From an uncultured Lachnospiraceae bacterium (GTDB taxonomy: Bacteria > Bacillota > Clostridia > Lachnospirales > Lachnospiraceae): a DNA stretch of 24,322 nucleotides. The DNA lies in NCBI GenBank assembly GCA_900554205.1, contig USGM01000045.1, positions 1-24,322 on the forward strand, given 5' to 3'. The position numbers and the translations under genes are program-made. Below the pieces are notes generated by a model. It made no database searches. It had not been told where the DNA came from and saw only the letters and a program-made list of their open reading frames with translations. Numbering within the stretch: position 1 is the first letter of the stretch; the number at the start of each line of letters is the position of its first letter. Of this stretch, positions 1 through 6,960 are shown in pieces.

Positions 1-496
1 TGCTATCCACAACTCTGTCGCCTATTCTGATAATCATCCCGCCGATAACGGAAGCATCTGTCCGATAATGCATTTCCATCTCCCGATACCCGCCTGTCTC
101 CAGCAGTCTGCGTTCCACAGCCGCTTTCTGGTCTGCCGTCAGCTCCACCGCCGTAGTCACATACGCAATTCCGATCCTGCGCTGTGCCTTCACCTTGTCG
201 GTGAAATAATCAAAAACAGCATCCAGTTCCTTATAGTGCTCCTTGGAGACAATGATCTTCAGGAAATTCACCAGTTCCTCGCTGATGCGTCCCTCAAACA
301 CCTGATCCAGCACCTGCAGCTTTTCCTGCTTCGGAATCCCGGGATGTTCCATCAGTTCATCGAACTCCGGATTCTCCGCCAGAACCGTCCTGAGAGTCTT
401 AATTTCCTCCTGCAGTTCTGCCGCCTTGTCCTCACCGGACTCCATCGCCACCTCAAACAAGGCCTCACCGTATGTCTTGGACACTAATTTAGCCAT
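1..496 (-). CDS. atpH: ATP synthase F1 delta subunit, 3'-truncated by window edge
   Basis: Delta is the stator subunit that joins the F1 head to the b-subunit stalk on the cytoplasmic side. The reading frame starts at the ATG at 496 (MAKLVSKTYGEALFEVAMES) and stays open to the window edge, giving about 165 residues of a family that is usually about 175-180. Only the extreme C-terminus is therefore missing. The N-terminal pattern, an alanine/tyrosine helix around YGEALFEVA followed by a helical bundle, is typical of OSCP/delta. The start overlaps the last 13 bases of atpF, which suggests translational coupling in the atp operon. The order Z-I-B-E-F-H supports the identification. The F1 genes alpha, gamma, beta and epsilon would be expected just outside the window. 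Confidence 0.93.
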   Translation of the reverse strand, partial: MAKLVSKTYGEALFEVAMESGEDKAAELQEEIKTLRTVLAENPEFDELMEHPGIPKQEKLQVLDQVFEGRISEELVNFLKIIVSKEHYKELDAVFDYFTDKVKAQRRIGIAYVTTAVELTADQKAAVERRLLETGGYREMEMHYRTDASVIGGMIIRIGDRVVDS

Positions 497-1026
497 GTCT
501 TATCACCTATTTCCTTCAACGTCTCGTCGATCAGCTGATTCTGAACGGTGGTATCAATGGACGCAGCGACCATCTTCCCTGCCATAACAGATGCAACGGA
601 AATAATCTCCTGCTTGACCTCATCCGACACCTTCTGCTTCTCCAGCGCCGCCTCTGTCCGCGCCCTGTCAAGGATGCGTGCCGCTTCCTCTCTCGCCTGG
701 GCAATGATCTGTGCCTCGTTGTTCAGCGCCTTTTTACGCGCCTCGCTCAGGATGCCTTCCGCCTCTTTGTCTACTTCCTTCAGCCTGCTTTCGTATTCCT
801 CCTTCAGGCGTCCCGCCTCGTCCATATCCTTCTTAGCCGTCTCCAGTTCCGCACGGATCTTGTCCTTACGGCTGTTCAGCATCTTTCTCGCAGGATTGAA
901 CAGAAAATAGCTCATGCAAAGGAACAGCACAAAAACCGCGATGATCGTCAGACAGGAATCAGCAACCAGCTGCCAGTCCAGATCGAAAAGCCTCGACATG
1001 GTCTGGCCTTCTGTTAAAAGTATCAT
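484..1026 (-). CDS. atpF: ATP synthase F0 b subunit
   Basis: Peripheral-stalk subunit of F-type ATP synthase. The 180-residue protein has one membrane helix (about residues 22-44, rich in V, L and F), then a long charged Ala/Glu/Lys/Arg coiled coil to about residue 150, which is the standard b-subunit plan. The first ATG (1026) is chosen because AGGAGG lies 6 bases before it. An internal ATG at 999 lacks such a site. It sits between atpE and atpH and overlaps atpH by 13 bases. Length matches the family. Confidence 0.95.
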   Translation of the reverse strand: MILLTEGQTMSRLFDLDWQLVADSCLTIIAVFVLFLCMSYFLFNPARKMLNSRKDKIRAELETAKKDMDEAGRLKEEYESRLKEVDKEAEGILSEARKKALNNEAQIIAQAREEAARILDRARTEAALEKQKVSDEVKQEIISVASVMAGKMVAASIDTTVQNQLIDETLKEIGDKTWLN

Positions 1027-1075
1027 TCTCTGCCTCCTTTCTGCCTTCTTTCAAGCATGTACTGTGCTCTTATGC

Positions 1076-1330
1076 TTAAGGCAGAAGGGGTTTTACGAAC
1101 AATAACAGGAATGCGATCAACAGACCGTACAGACCGGTGGTCTCGGCAACTGCCTGTCCAAGAAGCATGGTCGATCTGATCTGTGACTGTGCGCTCGGGT
1201 TACGTCCTACTGCTGCAGCAGCGTGTCCAGCCGCGATACCCTGTCCTACACCGGGTCCGATTCCGGCGATAAGTGCAAGACCTGCACCGATAGCAGAGCA
1301 TCCCAAAATAAAGTTTTCATTGAAGTCCAT
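1076..1330 (-). CDS. atpE: ATP synthase F0 c subunit, sodium-type ion site
   Basis: Forms the membrane rotor ring that carries the coupling ion. The 84-residue hairpin has two membrane helices joined by the polar loop GRNPSAQSQ. The ion-binding carboxylate is Glu63 in GQAVAETTGLYG. Gln30 in GIGPGVGQG, Val61, Thr64, Thr65 and Tyr68 fall at the positions that coordinate sodium in characterised Na+ c-rings such as that of Ilyobacter tartaricus, with Thr replacing Ser next to the Glu. GGAGG precedes the ATG. Codon use is strongly biased, as expected for a high-copy subunit. Identity is certain. Na+ coupling is an inference from these residues. Confidence 0.97.
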   Translation of the reverse strand: MDFNENFILGCSAIGAGLALIAGIGPGVGQGIAAGHAAAAVGRNPSAQSQIRSTMLLGQAVAETTGLYGLLIAFLLLFVKPLLP

Positions 1331-1373
1331 TCTTTTTTCCTCCTGGTTTTATATTGTTTTGTTTTGACAGTAA

Positions 1374-2114
1374 TCAGCGTCTTGTTCCGTCTCCTATCTC
1401 GTTGGAAATATAGGTCATGGTCAGCATACAGAACACATAGGTCTGAATTGCTCCTGAGAACAAGTCAAAGTACACATGCAGCGCTGCGGGCCACGCCGTT
1501 GCGATCCAGCCAAGCAGACCGTAGAGCAATGCCATCATTACCGTTCCCGACAGCACGTTTGCAAACATACGCAGCGAGAGCGATACGGGAACCGCAAATG
1601 TTCCGATCAGGTTGATTGGTATCCAGAGCGGCAGCCACTTGGGCAGCGGCGAACAGGTGTCCTCCCAGATCGTCATCGGTTTCTGATATTTCCACTTATT
1701 ATAGTGGATCATTGCAAACGAGATCAATGCGAGCGGCAGCGTCGTTCCATAGTCCGCCGTCGGCGGTCTTAAGCCGAGCAGACCGGAAACATTGCTGAAA
1801 AGGATGAAGATAAAAATCGTGCCGATATAGTTATAATATTTCGGTGCCGACTTCTCCATAACGGAATCCACCATGCCGTCAAGCTTCTCAACGATCAGCT
1901 CGACAACGTTCTGAAAACCGCCCGGAACCTCTCCAGCCTTATCCATGCATCGTTTTGCTGCAATGGAAAAACCGATCAGAATGATCATAATGATCAATAC
2001 ACACACATGTGTGGTTGTTATCCAGACCTCATGACCGAAAAAGGAATATCGGAAAATGCCATGAATCATAAAATCGATGTCAGAGCCACCGGATAACAAG
2101 ATTCCATGTCCCAT
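1374..2114 (-). CDS. atpB: ATP synthase F0 a subunit
   Basis: Membrane stator that forms the ion half-channels against the c-ring. From the ATG at 2114 it has 246 residues. This start has a near-perfect site (AAAAGGAGGTGAAAAC). The same frame also opens at a TTG at 2153, which lacks one. Several membrane helices are visible. The essential channel arginine is Arg182 in SLSLRMFANVLSG, followed by the C-terminal polar helix region with Gln224 (GAIQTYVFCML). It lies between atpI and atpE in the operon. Length is normal for bacterial a subunits. Confidence 0.95.
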   Translation of the reverse strand: MGHGILLSGGSDIDFMIHGIFRYSFFGHEVWITTTHVCVLIIMIILIGFSIAAKRCMDKAGEVPGGFQNVVELIVEKLDGMVDSVMEKSAPKYYNYIGTIFIFILFSNVSGLLGLRPPTADYGTTLPLALISFAMIHYNKWKYQKPMTIWEDTCSPLPKWLPLWIPINLIGTFAVPVSLSLRMFANVLSGTVMMALLYGLLGWIATAWPAALHVYFDLFSGAIQTYVFCMLTMTYISNEIGDGTRR

Positions 2115-2158
2115 GTTTTCACCTCCTTTTATTTGATTTAGCCTCTCCGCCAACGCAG

Positions 2159-2629
2159 CTACCCTCTCTCCGAAACCGTCTCTTCATCCGAAACGGTCTC
2201 TTCCTCGGGCATGTCCTGCGGCACCGGATCGGTTTCGTGAAATAGCCTGTTGTAAAGCTTATGGGTAATCGGCTGTAAATACGCCGTTACTTTCAAACTC
2301 ATATACCCCAGAAACACAATAACAGGGTTTAATGACCCCTCGAGAAATATTGCCGCGAATACCACCGCAACCGCCACATAGCGGATCAGATACCCCATCG
2401 TTATCGTCCGCGAAGCGTTTGCCCCCTGTGGTAGCGCCCGGTCAAGAGTCCGCGCCATATGGATGCTGCCCGCGACAGCAAGCGCAACTCCGATCCAGAG
2501 ACTCAGGGCATATTGCAGCTGATGCTTTGCCAGAAGGAAGCCCGCAAGCTGACAGACCAGTCCGAAGACAAGCATTCCCGTATGCATTTCCAAAAGCGTT
2601 CTATCAGTCTTTTTCAGAGTCTCTATCAT
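2159..2629 (-). CDS. atpI: AtpI-like membrane protein (ATP synthase I chain family)
   Basis: A 156-residue membrane protein with four predicted hydrophobic segments, arranged as two hairpins at about residues 18-34, 42-58, 75-95 and 100-117. It ends in an acidic soluble tail rich in Glu, Asp and Ser. Position between atpZ and atpB, size and topology match the poorly conserved ATP synthase I chain family, which is linked to c-ring assembly and Mg2+ supply. The start overlaps the end of atpZ by 26 bases, so it is probably translationally coupled. The ribosome site (GGGAAAG) is weak. No catalytic motif is visible, so the assignment rests on context and topology. Confidence 0.75.
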   Translation of the reverse strand: MIETLKKTDRTLLEMHTGMLVFGLVCQLAGFLLAKHQLQYALSLWIGVALAVAGSIHMARTLDRALPQGANASRTITMGYLIRYVAVAVVFAAIFLEGSLNPVIVFLGYMSLKVTAYLQPITHKLYNRLFHETDPVPQDMPEEETVSDEETVSERG

Positions 2630-2864
2630 CTTTCCCGTCTTCGTCCCTAAATATCTGTCTTACCATACGGTATACCGCCTGAAATCCGGCGATTGCCCCG
2701 AGGAAGAACATCACAACTGTAATAAATGAGGTTCCCAGCTTCCGGTCCAGCCAGACACCGATCCACGAAGCGATCCCCACAGAGCTGATCATAATCAGCC
2801 CAAGCTGTGTGATAAGTGCCAACGTCTGAAATGTTTTTCTCTTATCTTCCCTGTATCGTTTCAT
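2604..2864 (-). CDS. atpZ: AtpZ/AtpI-family small membrane protein, first gene of atp operon
   Basis: An 86-residue protein with a basic N-terminus (MKRYREDKRK), two hydrophobic helices (about residues 14-34 and 45-62) separated by WIGVWLDRKLG, and a very charged C-terminus. This is the plan of the AtpZ-type F0F1-ATPase accessory subunit, and W-x-D-x-x-x-x-T/S is typical of it. The ATG at 2864 is preferred over an in-frame TTG at 2882. A consensus -10 box (TATAAT) lies at 2872-2877, so the TTG would be at or upstream of the transcript start. There is no Shine-Dalgarno sequence before the ATG, which suggests a leaderless transcript. Confidence 0.75.
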   Translation of the reverse strand: MKRYREDKRKTFQTLALITQLGLIMISSVGIASWIGVWLDRKLGTSFITVVMFFLGAIAGFQAVYRMVRQIFRDEDGKDDRDSEKD

Positions 2865-2871
2865 GTGATAG

Positions 2872-2900
2872 ATTATATCCAAATTTTCAAAAAATGTCTA
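2872..2900 (-). promoter_or_regulatory. atp operon promoter
   Basis: On the minus strand the -35 box TAGACA (2895-2900) and the perfect -10 box TATAAT (2872-2877) are 17 bp apart. Only 7 bases (CTATCAC) separate the -10 box from the atpZ ATG, so transcription should begin at or one base before the start codon. Confidence 0.7.
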
Positions 2901-2953
2901 GGGTCTGACCGTTTTAAAGTGACAAAAAACTAAAGATTTTTTACAAAAGAACA

Positions 2954-2982
2954 TTGACTCAACGGCTTTCCGGTTGTAGTAT
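2954..2982 (+). promoter_or_regulatory. Promoter for the acetyltransferase gene
   Basis: TTGACT (2954-2959), a 17-bp spacer and TAGTAT (2977-2982), divergent from the atp promoter. It should start transcription about 35 bases upstream of the TTG start codon at 3024. Confidence 0.6.
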
Positions 2983-3023
2983 TTGAACAAAATAAGAAAT
3001 ATGTCGAAAGGAGGACTGCAAAA

Positions 3024-3569
3024 TTGAAAATTCGTATTGCTGCCCCGGAGGACGCAGCCGATCTGGCAGGTATCTATGCCCCTTATGTAGAGAACACCTC
3101 CATTACCTTTGAATACGTTGCCCCCTCCGCTGAAGAGTTCCGGGAGCGCATCCAGCATACACTGGAACGCTATCCCTACCTTGTCGCCGAGGAAGACGGT
3201 CAGCCCGTGGGCTACGCCTATGCCTCTGCCTTCAAGACCCGCGCTGCCTACAGCTGGTCTGTCGAGACCTCCATCTACGTCAGCCAGACCTGTTATGGAA
3301 AAGGGGTCGGGACGGCTCTGTACCTCGCTCTTGAGGACTGTCTCCGCCGGCAGAACATATGCAACCTCTGCGCCTGCATCACCTACCCGAATCCTGTCAG
3401 CATCGCTCTTCACGAAAAGCTGGGCTATCAGACAGTCGCCCATTTTCACAGCTCCGGGTACAAAAACGGCGAATGGCATGACATGATCTGGATGGAAAAG
3501 GAGCTTTGCCCGCACACCCTCCCTCCCGCTCCCTTCATTCCTTTCCCCGAGCTGGAGCAGGTTCTGTGA
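3024..3569 (+). CDS. GNAT family N-acetyltransferase (phosphinothricin acetyltransferase-like)
   Basis: A 181-residue acetyl-CoA-dependent N-acetyltransferase. The acetyl-CoA pyrophosphate loop is YGKGVGTALY (about residues 91-100). The N-terminal IRIAAPEDAADLAGIYAPYV, the central SVETSIYV strand and the C-terminal NPVSIALHEKLGY and GEWHDMIWME segments match the Pat/Bar/MnaT subgroup, whose members acetylate small amino-group substrates such as methionine sulfone or phosphinothricin. The true substrate cannot be read from sequence. It starts at TTG, supported by AAAGGAGG 9 bases upstream. The next gene, 48 bases downstream, is probably co-transcribed. Confidence 0.85.
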   Translation: MKIRIAAPEDAADLAGIYAPYVENTSITFEYVAPSAEEFRERIQHTLERYPYLVAEEDGQPVGYAYASAFKTRAAYSWSVETSIYVSQTCYGKGVGTALYLALEDCLRRQNICNLCACITYPNPVSIALHEKLGYQTVAHFHSSGYKNGEWHDMIWMEKELCPHTLPPAPFIPFPELEQVL

Positions 3570-3617
3570 CCGCTGTTTCCGAAAATAAATGATTCCAATG
3601 ACAGAGGAGGTATTCCG

Positions 3618-4097
3618 ATGACTGTTTCCAAGCTTTACCGCCGCAGACTCATTCCGGCAGAATGTATTCTGCTGAAGGACGACATTATCCTTGAACAGAA
3701 CGATGAAATCATTGTAACAAAATGGAACACTCTGAACCCCAAATCGACCTTTTCCCACGGCTGTTCCTGCTATTTTCTGAAGGAAGGCTTTAAGATCAGC
3801 AAAATGTACCGCGAGGATGGCTCTCTTCTATATTGTTACTGCGATATTATCGAGTACGCCTGTGATCCCGGGGAGGCTTCCCTCACCGTCACCGACCTGC
3901 TCGCCGATGTCATTCTCTACCCGGACGGTCGCATGAAGGTCGTCGATCTGGATGAACTTGCCGAAGCGATGGAGCGCAATCTGATTACAAAAGAGCAGAT
4001 GACCTCCTGCCTTCGCAGTCTCGATCATCTGCTCTCTCTGATATACCGTGATAAGTTCGACAAGCTTCTCGCGCGTCTGAATGCCCTCGGGCTGTGA
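3618..4097 (+). CDS. DUF402 (FomD-like) protein
   Basis: A 159-residue cytoplasmic protein. The acidic core YCYCDIIEY, then TDLLADVILYPDGR and KVVDLDELAEA (residues about 72-117), is the DUF402 signature. Characterised relatives (FomD and the Staphylococcus Ntdp protein) are metal-dependent nucleotide or nucleoside-diphosphate hydrolases. The Asp residues at about 76, 93, 97 and 110 are candidate metal ligands by analogy. GAGGAGG lies 7 bases before the ATG. It follows the acetyltransferase, and its TGA stop directly abuts the stop codon of the convergent hydrolase gene with no intergenic base. Family is confident. The substrate is unknown. Confidence 0.8.
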   Translation: MTVSKLYRRRLIPAECILLKDDIILEQNDEIIVTKWNTLNPKSTFSHGCSCYFLKEGFKISKMYREDGSLLYCYCDIIEYACDPGEASLTVTDLLADVILYPDGRMKVVDLDELAEAMERNLITKEQMTSCLRSLDHLLSLIYRDKFDKLLARLNALGL

Positions 4098-5294
4098 TCA
4101 GTAGAACACATGCCCTCCGATGTTGATACCGGACAGTCCCTCTATCGGCGTGCGGAAAAAGACGCAGTTGCCGACATTGGTCACACCCGACATTGCCTCG
4201 TCCGCCGCACGGTAACACTGATCCGTCGCCTTGTTGGCGGCGAGTGCAAGGTCAAGCCGTCCGCTTCCCACCGGTGTAAACTGCCGGTTCTGGTAAATGA
4301 CGCCCACGACCGTGCCGGGAAACTTTGAGCTGAGCACCCTGTTGATCACCACGCTCGCCACGGCAAGCTTTCCCTCGTAGGGTTCACCTCCCGCCTCGCA
4401 ATAGATCAGGTTCGCCAGCAGATACCTGTCTCCGTCTGTGAAGTTCACCTCCGAAATATCTCTCCACGCCGCGTTTGCAGCCGCCTGTGAAAGCGCGATC
4501 TCCTCCGCCAGCTTCTTTTTCAGATATTCCAGATTTTCCTCTTCCTTCTTGATCTGCTCCTCGTATTCCCGCGCCTTCTGTTCCGCCTCCGCAATCTGAT
4601 CTCCGTATTTCGCAATCGAATTTGAGGTCTGGCTGATAAGCTCCGAAACTCTCGCCTCTTCCGCCTCAGCCTGTGCCTTCAGGATGTCCAGTTCCACCTT
4701 CTCACTCTGAAGTCTGGCCTCCTCTCCCTCGATGAAAATTCTGTTTTCCTTGTACTGGTCCATCATCTTGCGTTCATACGCGGCAATCCGCTCGATATAA
4801 TCCGCCGCATTCAGAATATCGGAAAGACTTTTCTCCTTCAGCAATGCATTCAGATAGCTGTCTTCCGTCGTCTCATACATAGCGCGCGCCCGCTCTACCA
4901 TACAGGCATACTGCCACGCCTCCGTGGCCTTTGCCTCGTCAAGCGCCGCCTGCGTGTCGGATATTTCCTGTTCCTTCTGATGAATCTGCTGTTCCAGATC
5001 TGCAAGATTCGCAACAATCTGCGTCAGCTGGTCATTCAGACTCTTTAGTTCCTTTTTCAGACCGTTCTGCTCGCCCTTGAGATCACTCAGCTCACCCTCG
5101 TTCTGTTCCTTCTCATTCTCGAGCTCCCGCTTTCTCTCTTCGGCTTCGTCGATCTGCTGTCTGGTATTGGAGGTTGCGGACACGACAAGCGTACCGGGGA
5201 GGGACACCTCCGCCCCGGCTGTCGAAAACAGCCCTGTAAATAGCACTGCCGTCATCAGGACAGCTGTTTTTCTCCAGTTCCTCAAGAAATGCAA
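4098..5294 (-). CDS. Secreted coiled-coil cell wall hydrolase, SleB-type
   Basis: A 398-residue exported protein. The N-terminal hydrophobic segment (about residues 9-27) is a signal peptide. Residues about 45-270 form long Glu/Lys/Gln-rich coiled coils like those of PcsB and CwlO, which usually control hydrolase activity through FtsEX-type partners. The C-terminus (about 285-398) is a cell wall hydrolase SleB domain, with the presumed catalytic Glu300 in YCEAGGEPYEG, then VASVVINRVL and NRQFTPVGSG. SleB proteins are lytic transglycosylases of spore cortex or peptidoglycan. The start is uncertain: TTG at 5294, or a second TTG at 5285 with AGG better spaced. It lies 26 bases after the dCMP deaminase gene in the same operon. 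Confidence 0.85.
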   Translation of the reverse strand: MHFLRNWRKTAVLMTAVLFTGLFSTAGAEVSLPGTLVVSATSNTRQQIDEAEERKRELENEKEQNEGELSDLKGEQNGLKKELKSLNDQLTQIVANLADLEQQIHQKEQEISDTQAALDEAKATEAWQYACMVERARAMYETTEDSYLNALLKEKSLSDILNAADYIERIAAYERKMMDQYKENRIFIEGEEARLQSEKVELDILKAQAEAEEARVSELISQTSNSIAKYGDQIAEAEQKAREYEEQIKKEEENLEYLKKKLAEEIALSQAAANAAWRDISEVNFTDGDRYLLANLIYCEAGGEPYEGKLAVASVVINRVLSSKFPGTVVGVIYQNRQFTPVGSGRLDLALAANKATDQCYRAADEAMSGVTNVGNCVFFRTPIEGLSGINIGGHVFY

Positions 5295-5320
5295 CCTGCC
5301 TTTCCGTTCTCTGCGTAATT

Positions 5321-5803
5321 CTAAAGCTGTATCTTTACCTGCCGTCCCGTGTGTGAATATGGGATGTAGGTCACTCCCGCAGCGTCAAACATCTTCTTGG
5401 AAGCGCGGTTTCCCGGCGTTCCCAGATACTTATCGCTGTCATACACCACCGTCTTGATCCCCGCCTGAATGATCGCCTTTGCGCACTCATTACAGGGAAA
5501 GAGTGACACATAGAGCTTCGTTCCCTCAAGCGAGCCTCCCCGGTAATTCAGGATGGCATTCAGTTCGCCGTGCGTGACAAAGGGATACTTTGTGTCCAGC
5601 TCGTCACCCTCTCTCGCCCACGGGAACTCTTCGTCCGAGCAGCCGTTCGGGAAGCCGTTATATCCCATGGACAATATCTTGTTGTCTTTGCTTACAATAC
5701 AGGCTCCGACCTGCGTGTTCGGGTCTTTCGAGCGCATGCCCGAAAGCTGTGCCACGCCCATAAAATACTCATCCCAGCTGATATAGTCTTCCCTCTTGTT
5801 CAT
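5321..5803 (-). CDS. comEB: Deoxycytidylate (dCMP) deaminase
   Basis: A 160-residue zinc enzyme that deaminates dCMP to dUMP for thymidylate synthesis. Zinc and catalytic residues are visible as His78-Gly-Glu80 (HGELNAIL) and Cys104/Cys107 (PCNECAK), with the upstream SKDPNTQVGACIV and GYNGFPNGCSDEEFPW segments typical of ComEB/dCMP deaminases. The central residue of the HxE motif is Gly rather than the commoner Ala, a small change that should be tolerated. Length is normal. It lies 21 bases after upp, so pyrimidine salvage genes are grouped. GAGAGGTGG precedes the ATG. Confidence 0.92.
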   Translation of the reverse strand: MNKREDYISWDEYFMGVAQLSGMRSKDPNTQVGACIVSKDNKILSMGYNGFPNGCSDEEFPWAREGDELDTKYPFVTHGELNAILNYRGGSLEGTKLYVSLFPCNECAKAIIQAGIKTVVYDSDKYLGTPGNRASKKMFDAAGVTYIPYSHTGRQVKIQL

Positions 5804-5824
5804 AGGCCACCTCTCGCCGCAGTC

Positions 5825-6454
5825 TTATTTTGTGCCGAAAATACGGTCGCCCGCATCGCCGAGACCCGGAACGATATAGCCGTGGTCATTCAGCTTCTCA
5901 TCCAGCGCTCCGACATACATATCCACATCGGGATGTGCCTTCTTCATCGCCTCAATTCCTTCCGGTGCGGCAATGATGCACATAAAGTGGATATTCTTGC
6001 AGCCCTTGTCCTTCAGCATCTGGATTGCAGCCACGGAAGAACCGCCGGTAGCAAGCATGGGATCTACCACAAATACCTCCCTCTCGGCGCAGTCTGCCGG
6101 GAGCTTGCAGTAATATTCAACCGGCTTCAAGGTCTCGGGATCTCTGTAAAGTCCGATATGTCCGACCTTTGCTGCCGGGATCAGTGTCAGCATTCCATCT
6201 ACCATGCCAAGACCGGCGCGCAGAATCGGAACGACCGCCATCTTCTTACCTCTCAGTTCCTTCACTGTCGCCTTGCAGATAGGGGTCTGGATCTCAACGT
6301 CATCCAGCTTCAGATCTCTGGTCGCCTCATAGCAGATCAGCATTGCGATCTCACTGATGGTCTGCCTGAAATCCTTTGTTCCTGTCTCCGTTCTGCGGAT
6401 AAATCCGATCTTGTGCTGGATCAAGGGATGATCCATGATTACTACTTTAGCCAT
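5825..6454 (-). CDS. upp: Uracil phosphoribosyltransferase
   Basis: Converts uracil and PRPP to UMP in pyrimidine salvage. The 209-residue length is exactly typical. The PRPP-binding segment VFVVDPMLATGGSS, the N-terminal DHPLIQHKIGFIR block, ILRAGLGMVDG and the C-terminal YIVPGLGDAGDR uracil-binding motif are all present. GGAGG lies 9 bases before the ATG. It sits between rpiB and the dCMP deaminase gene. In Bacillus subtilis upp also lies immediately upstream of the atp operon; here the deaminase, a hydrolase and two plus-strand genes intervene. Confidence 0.97.
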   Translation of the reverse strand: MAKVVIMDHPLIQHKIGFIRRTETGTKDFRQTISEIAMLICYEATRDLKLDDVEIQTPICKATVKELRGKKMAVVPILRAGLGMVDGMLTLIPAAKVGHIGLYRDPETLKPVEYYCKLPADCAEREVFVVDPMLATGGSSVAAIQMLKDKGCKNIHFMCIIAAPEGIEAMKKAHPDVDMYVGALDEKLNDHGYIVPGLGDAGDRIFGTK

Positions 6455-6499
6455 TACATTTTTCCTCCTGATGGTGTTTTAATATTTTTAAATAGGTAC

Positions 6500-6931
6500 T
6501 TACAGTTTTTCAATCAGGTCAATCCTGCGCTGATGTCTCTCCTCACCGGAAAATGCCGTGTCCAGAAATACATCGACAATCTCCAGCGCAAGGTTTTTCC
6601 CGACAAAGCCGCCGCCCAGCGCAAGTACATTCGCATCGTTATGAAGTCGGGTCATCTTCGCTGACAGACTGTCAGAGCACAGTGCGCAGCGGATTCCCGG
6701 AACCTTGTTCGCCGCAATGCTGATGCCGATCCCTGTCGTACAGATGACAATGCCCTTCTCACAGCTTCCGTCGGCTACCGCCTTCGCCACTGCATGTCCG
6801 TAAACCGGATAATCCACAGATGCCGTTCCGTCGCAGCCCATATCCTGCACGGGGATTCCCCTTTCCTCGAGATGTTTCTTTACGCTTTCCTTCAGTTCGT
6901 AACCGCCGTGGTCACTTCCAATCGCAATCAT
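6500..6931 (-). CDS. rpiB: Ribose-5-phosphate isomerase B
   Basis: Interconverts ribose 5-phosphate and ribulose 5-phosphate in the pentose phosphate pathway and could help supply PRPP for the following upp. The 143-residue protein has the family hallmarks: IAIGSDHGGYELKE at the N-terminus, GIVICTTGIGISIAANKVPG in the middle with the conserved Cys, then RLHNDANVLALGGG. Length is standard for RpiB/LacAB. GGAGGAGC lies before the ATG. It follows the tRNA-modification gene after 29 bases, as ywlC and ywlF are neighbours in Bacillus. Confidence 0.95.
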   Translation of the reverse strand: MIAIGSDHGGYELKESVKKHLEERGIPVQDMGCDGTASVDYPVYGHAVAKAVADGSCEKGIVICTTGIGISIAANKVPGIRCALCSDSLSAKMTRLHNDANVLALGGGFVGKNLALEIVDVFLDTAFSGEERHQRRIDLIEKL

Positions 6932-6960
6932 TTTGCTCCTCCTGTATCTATAAACGATTT

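Noticed and set aside
2898..3758. Long minus-strand reading frame of 286 codons
   Set aside because: It lies opposite the acetyltransferase and DUF402 genes, which have clear family motifs and ribosome sites. The minus frame has none.
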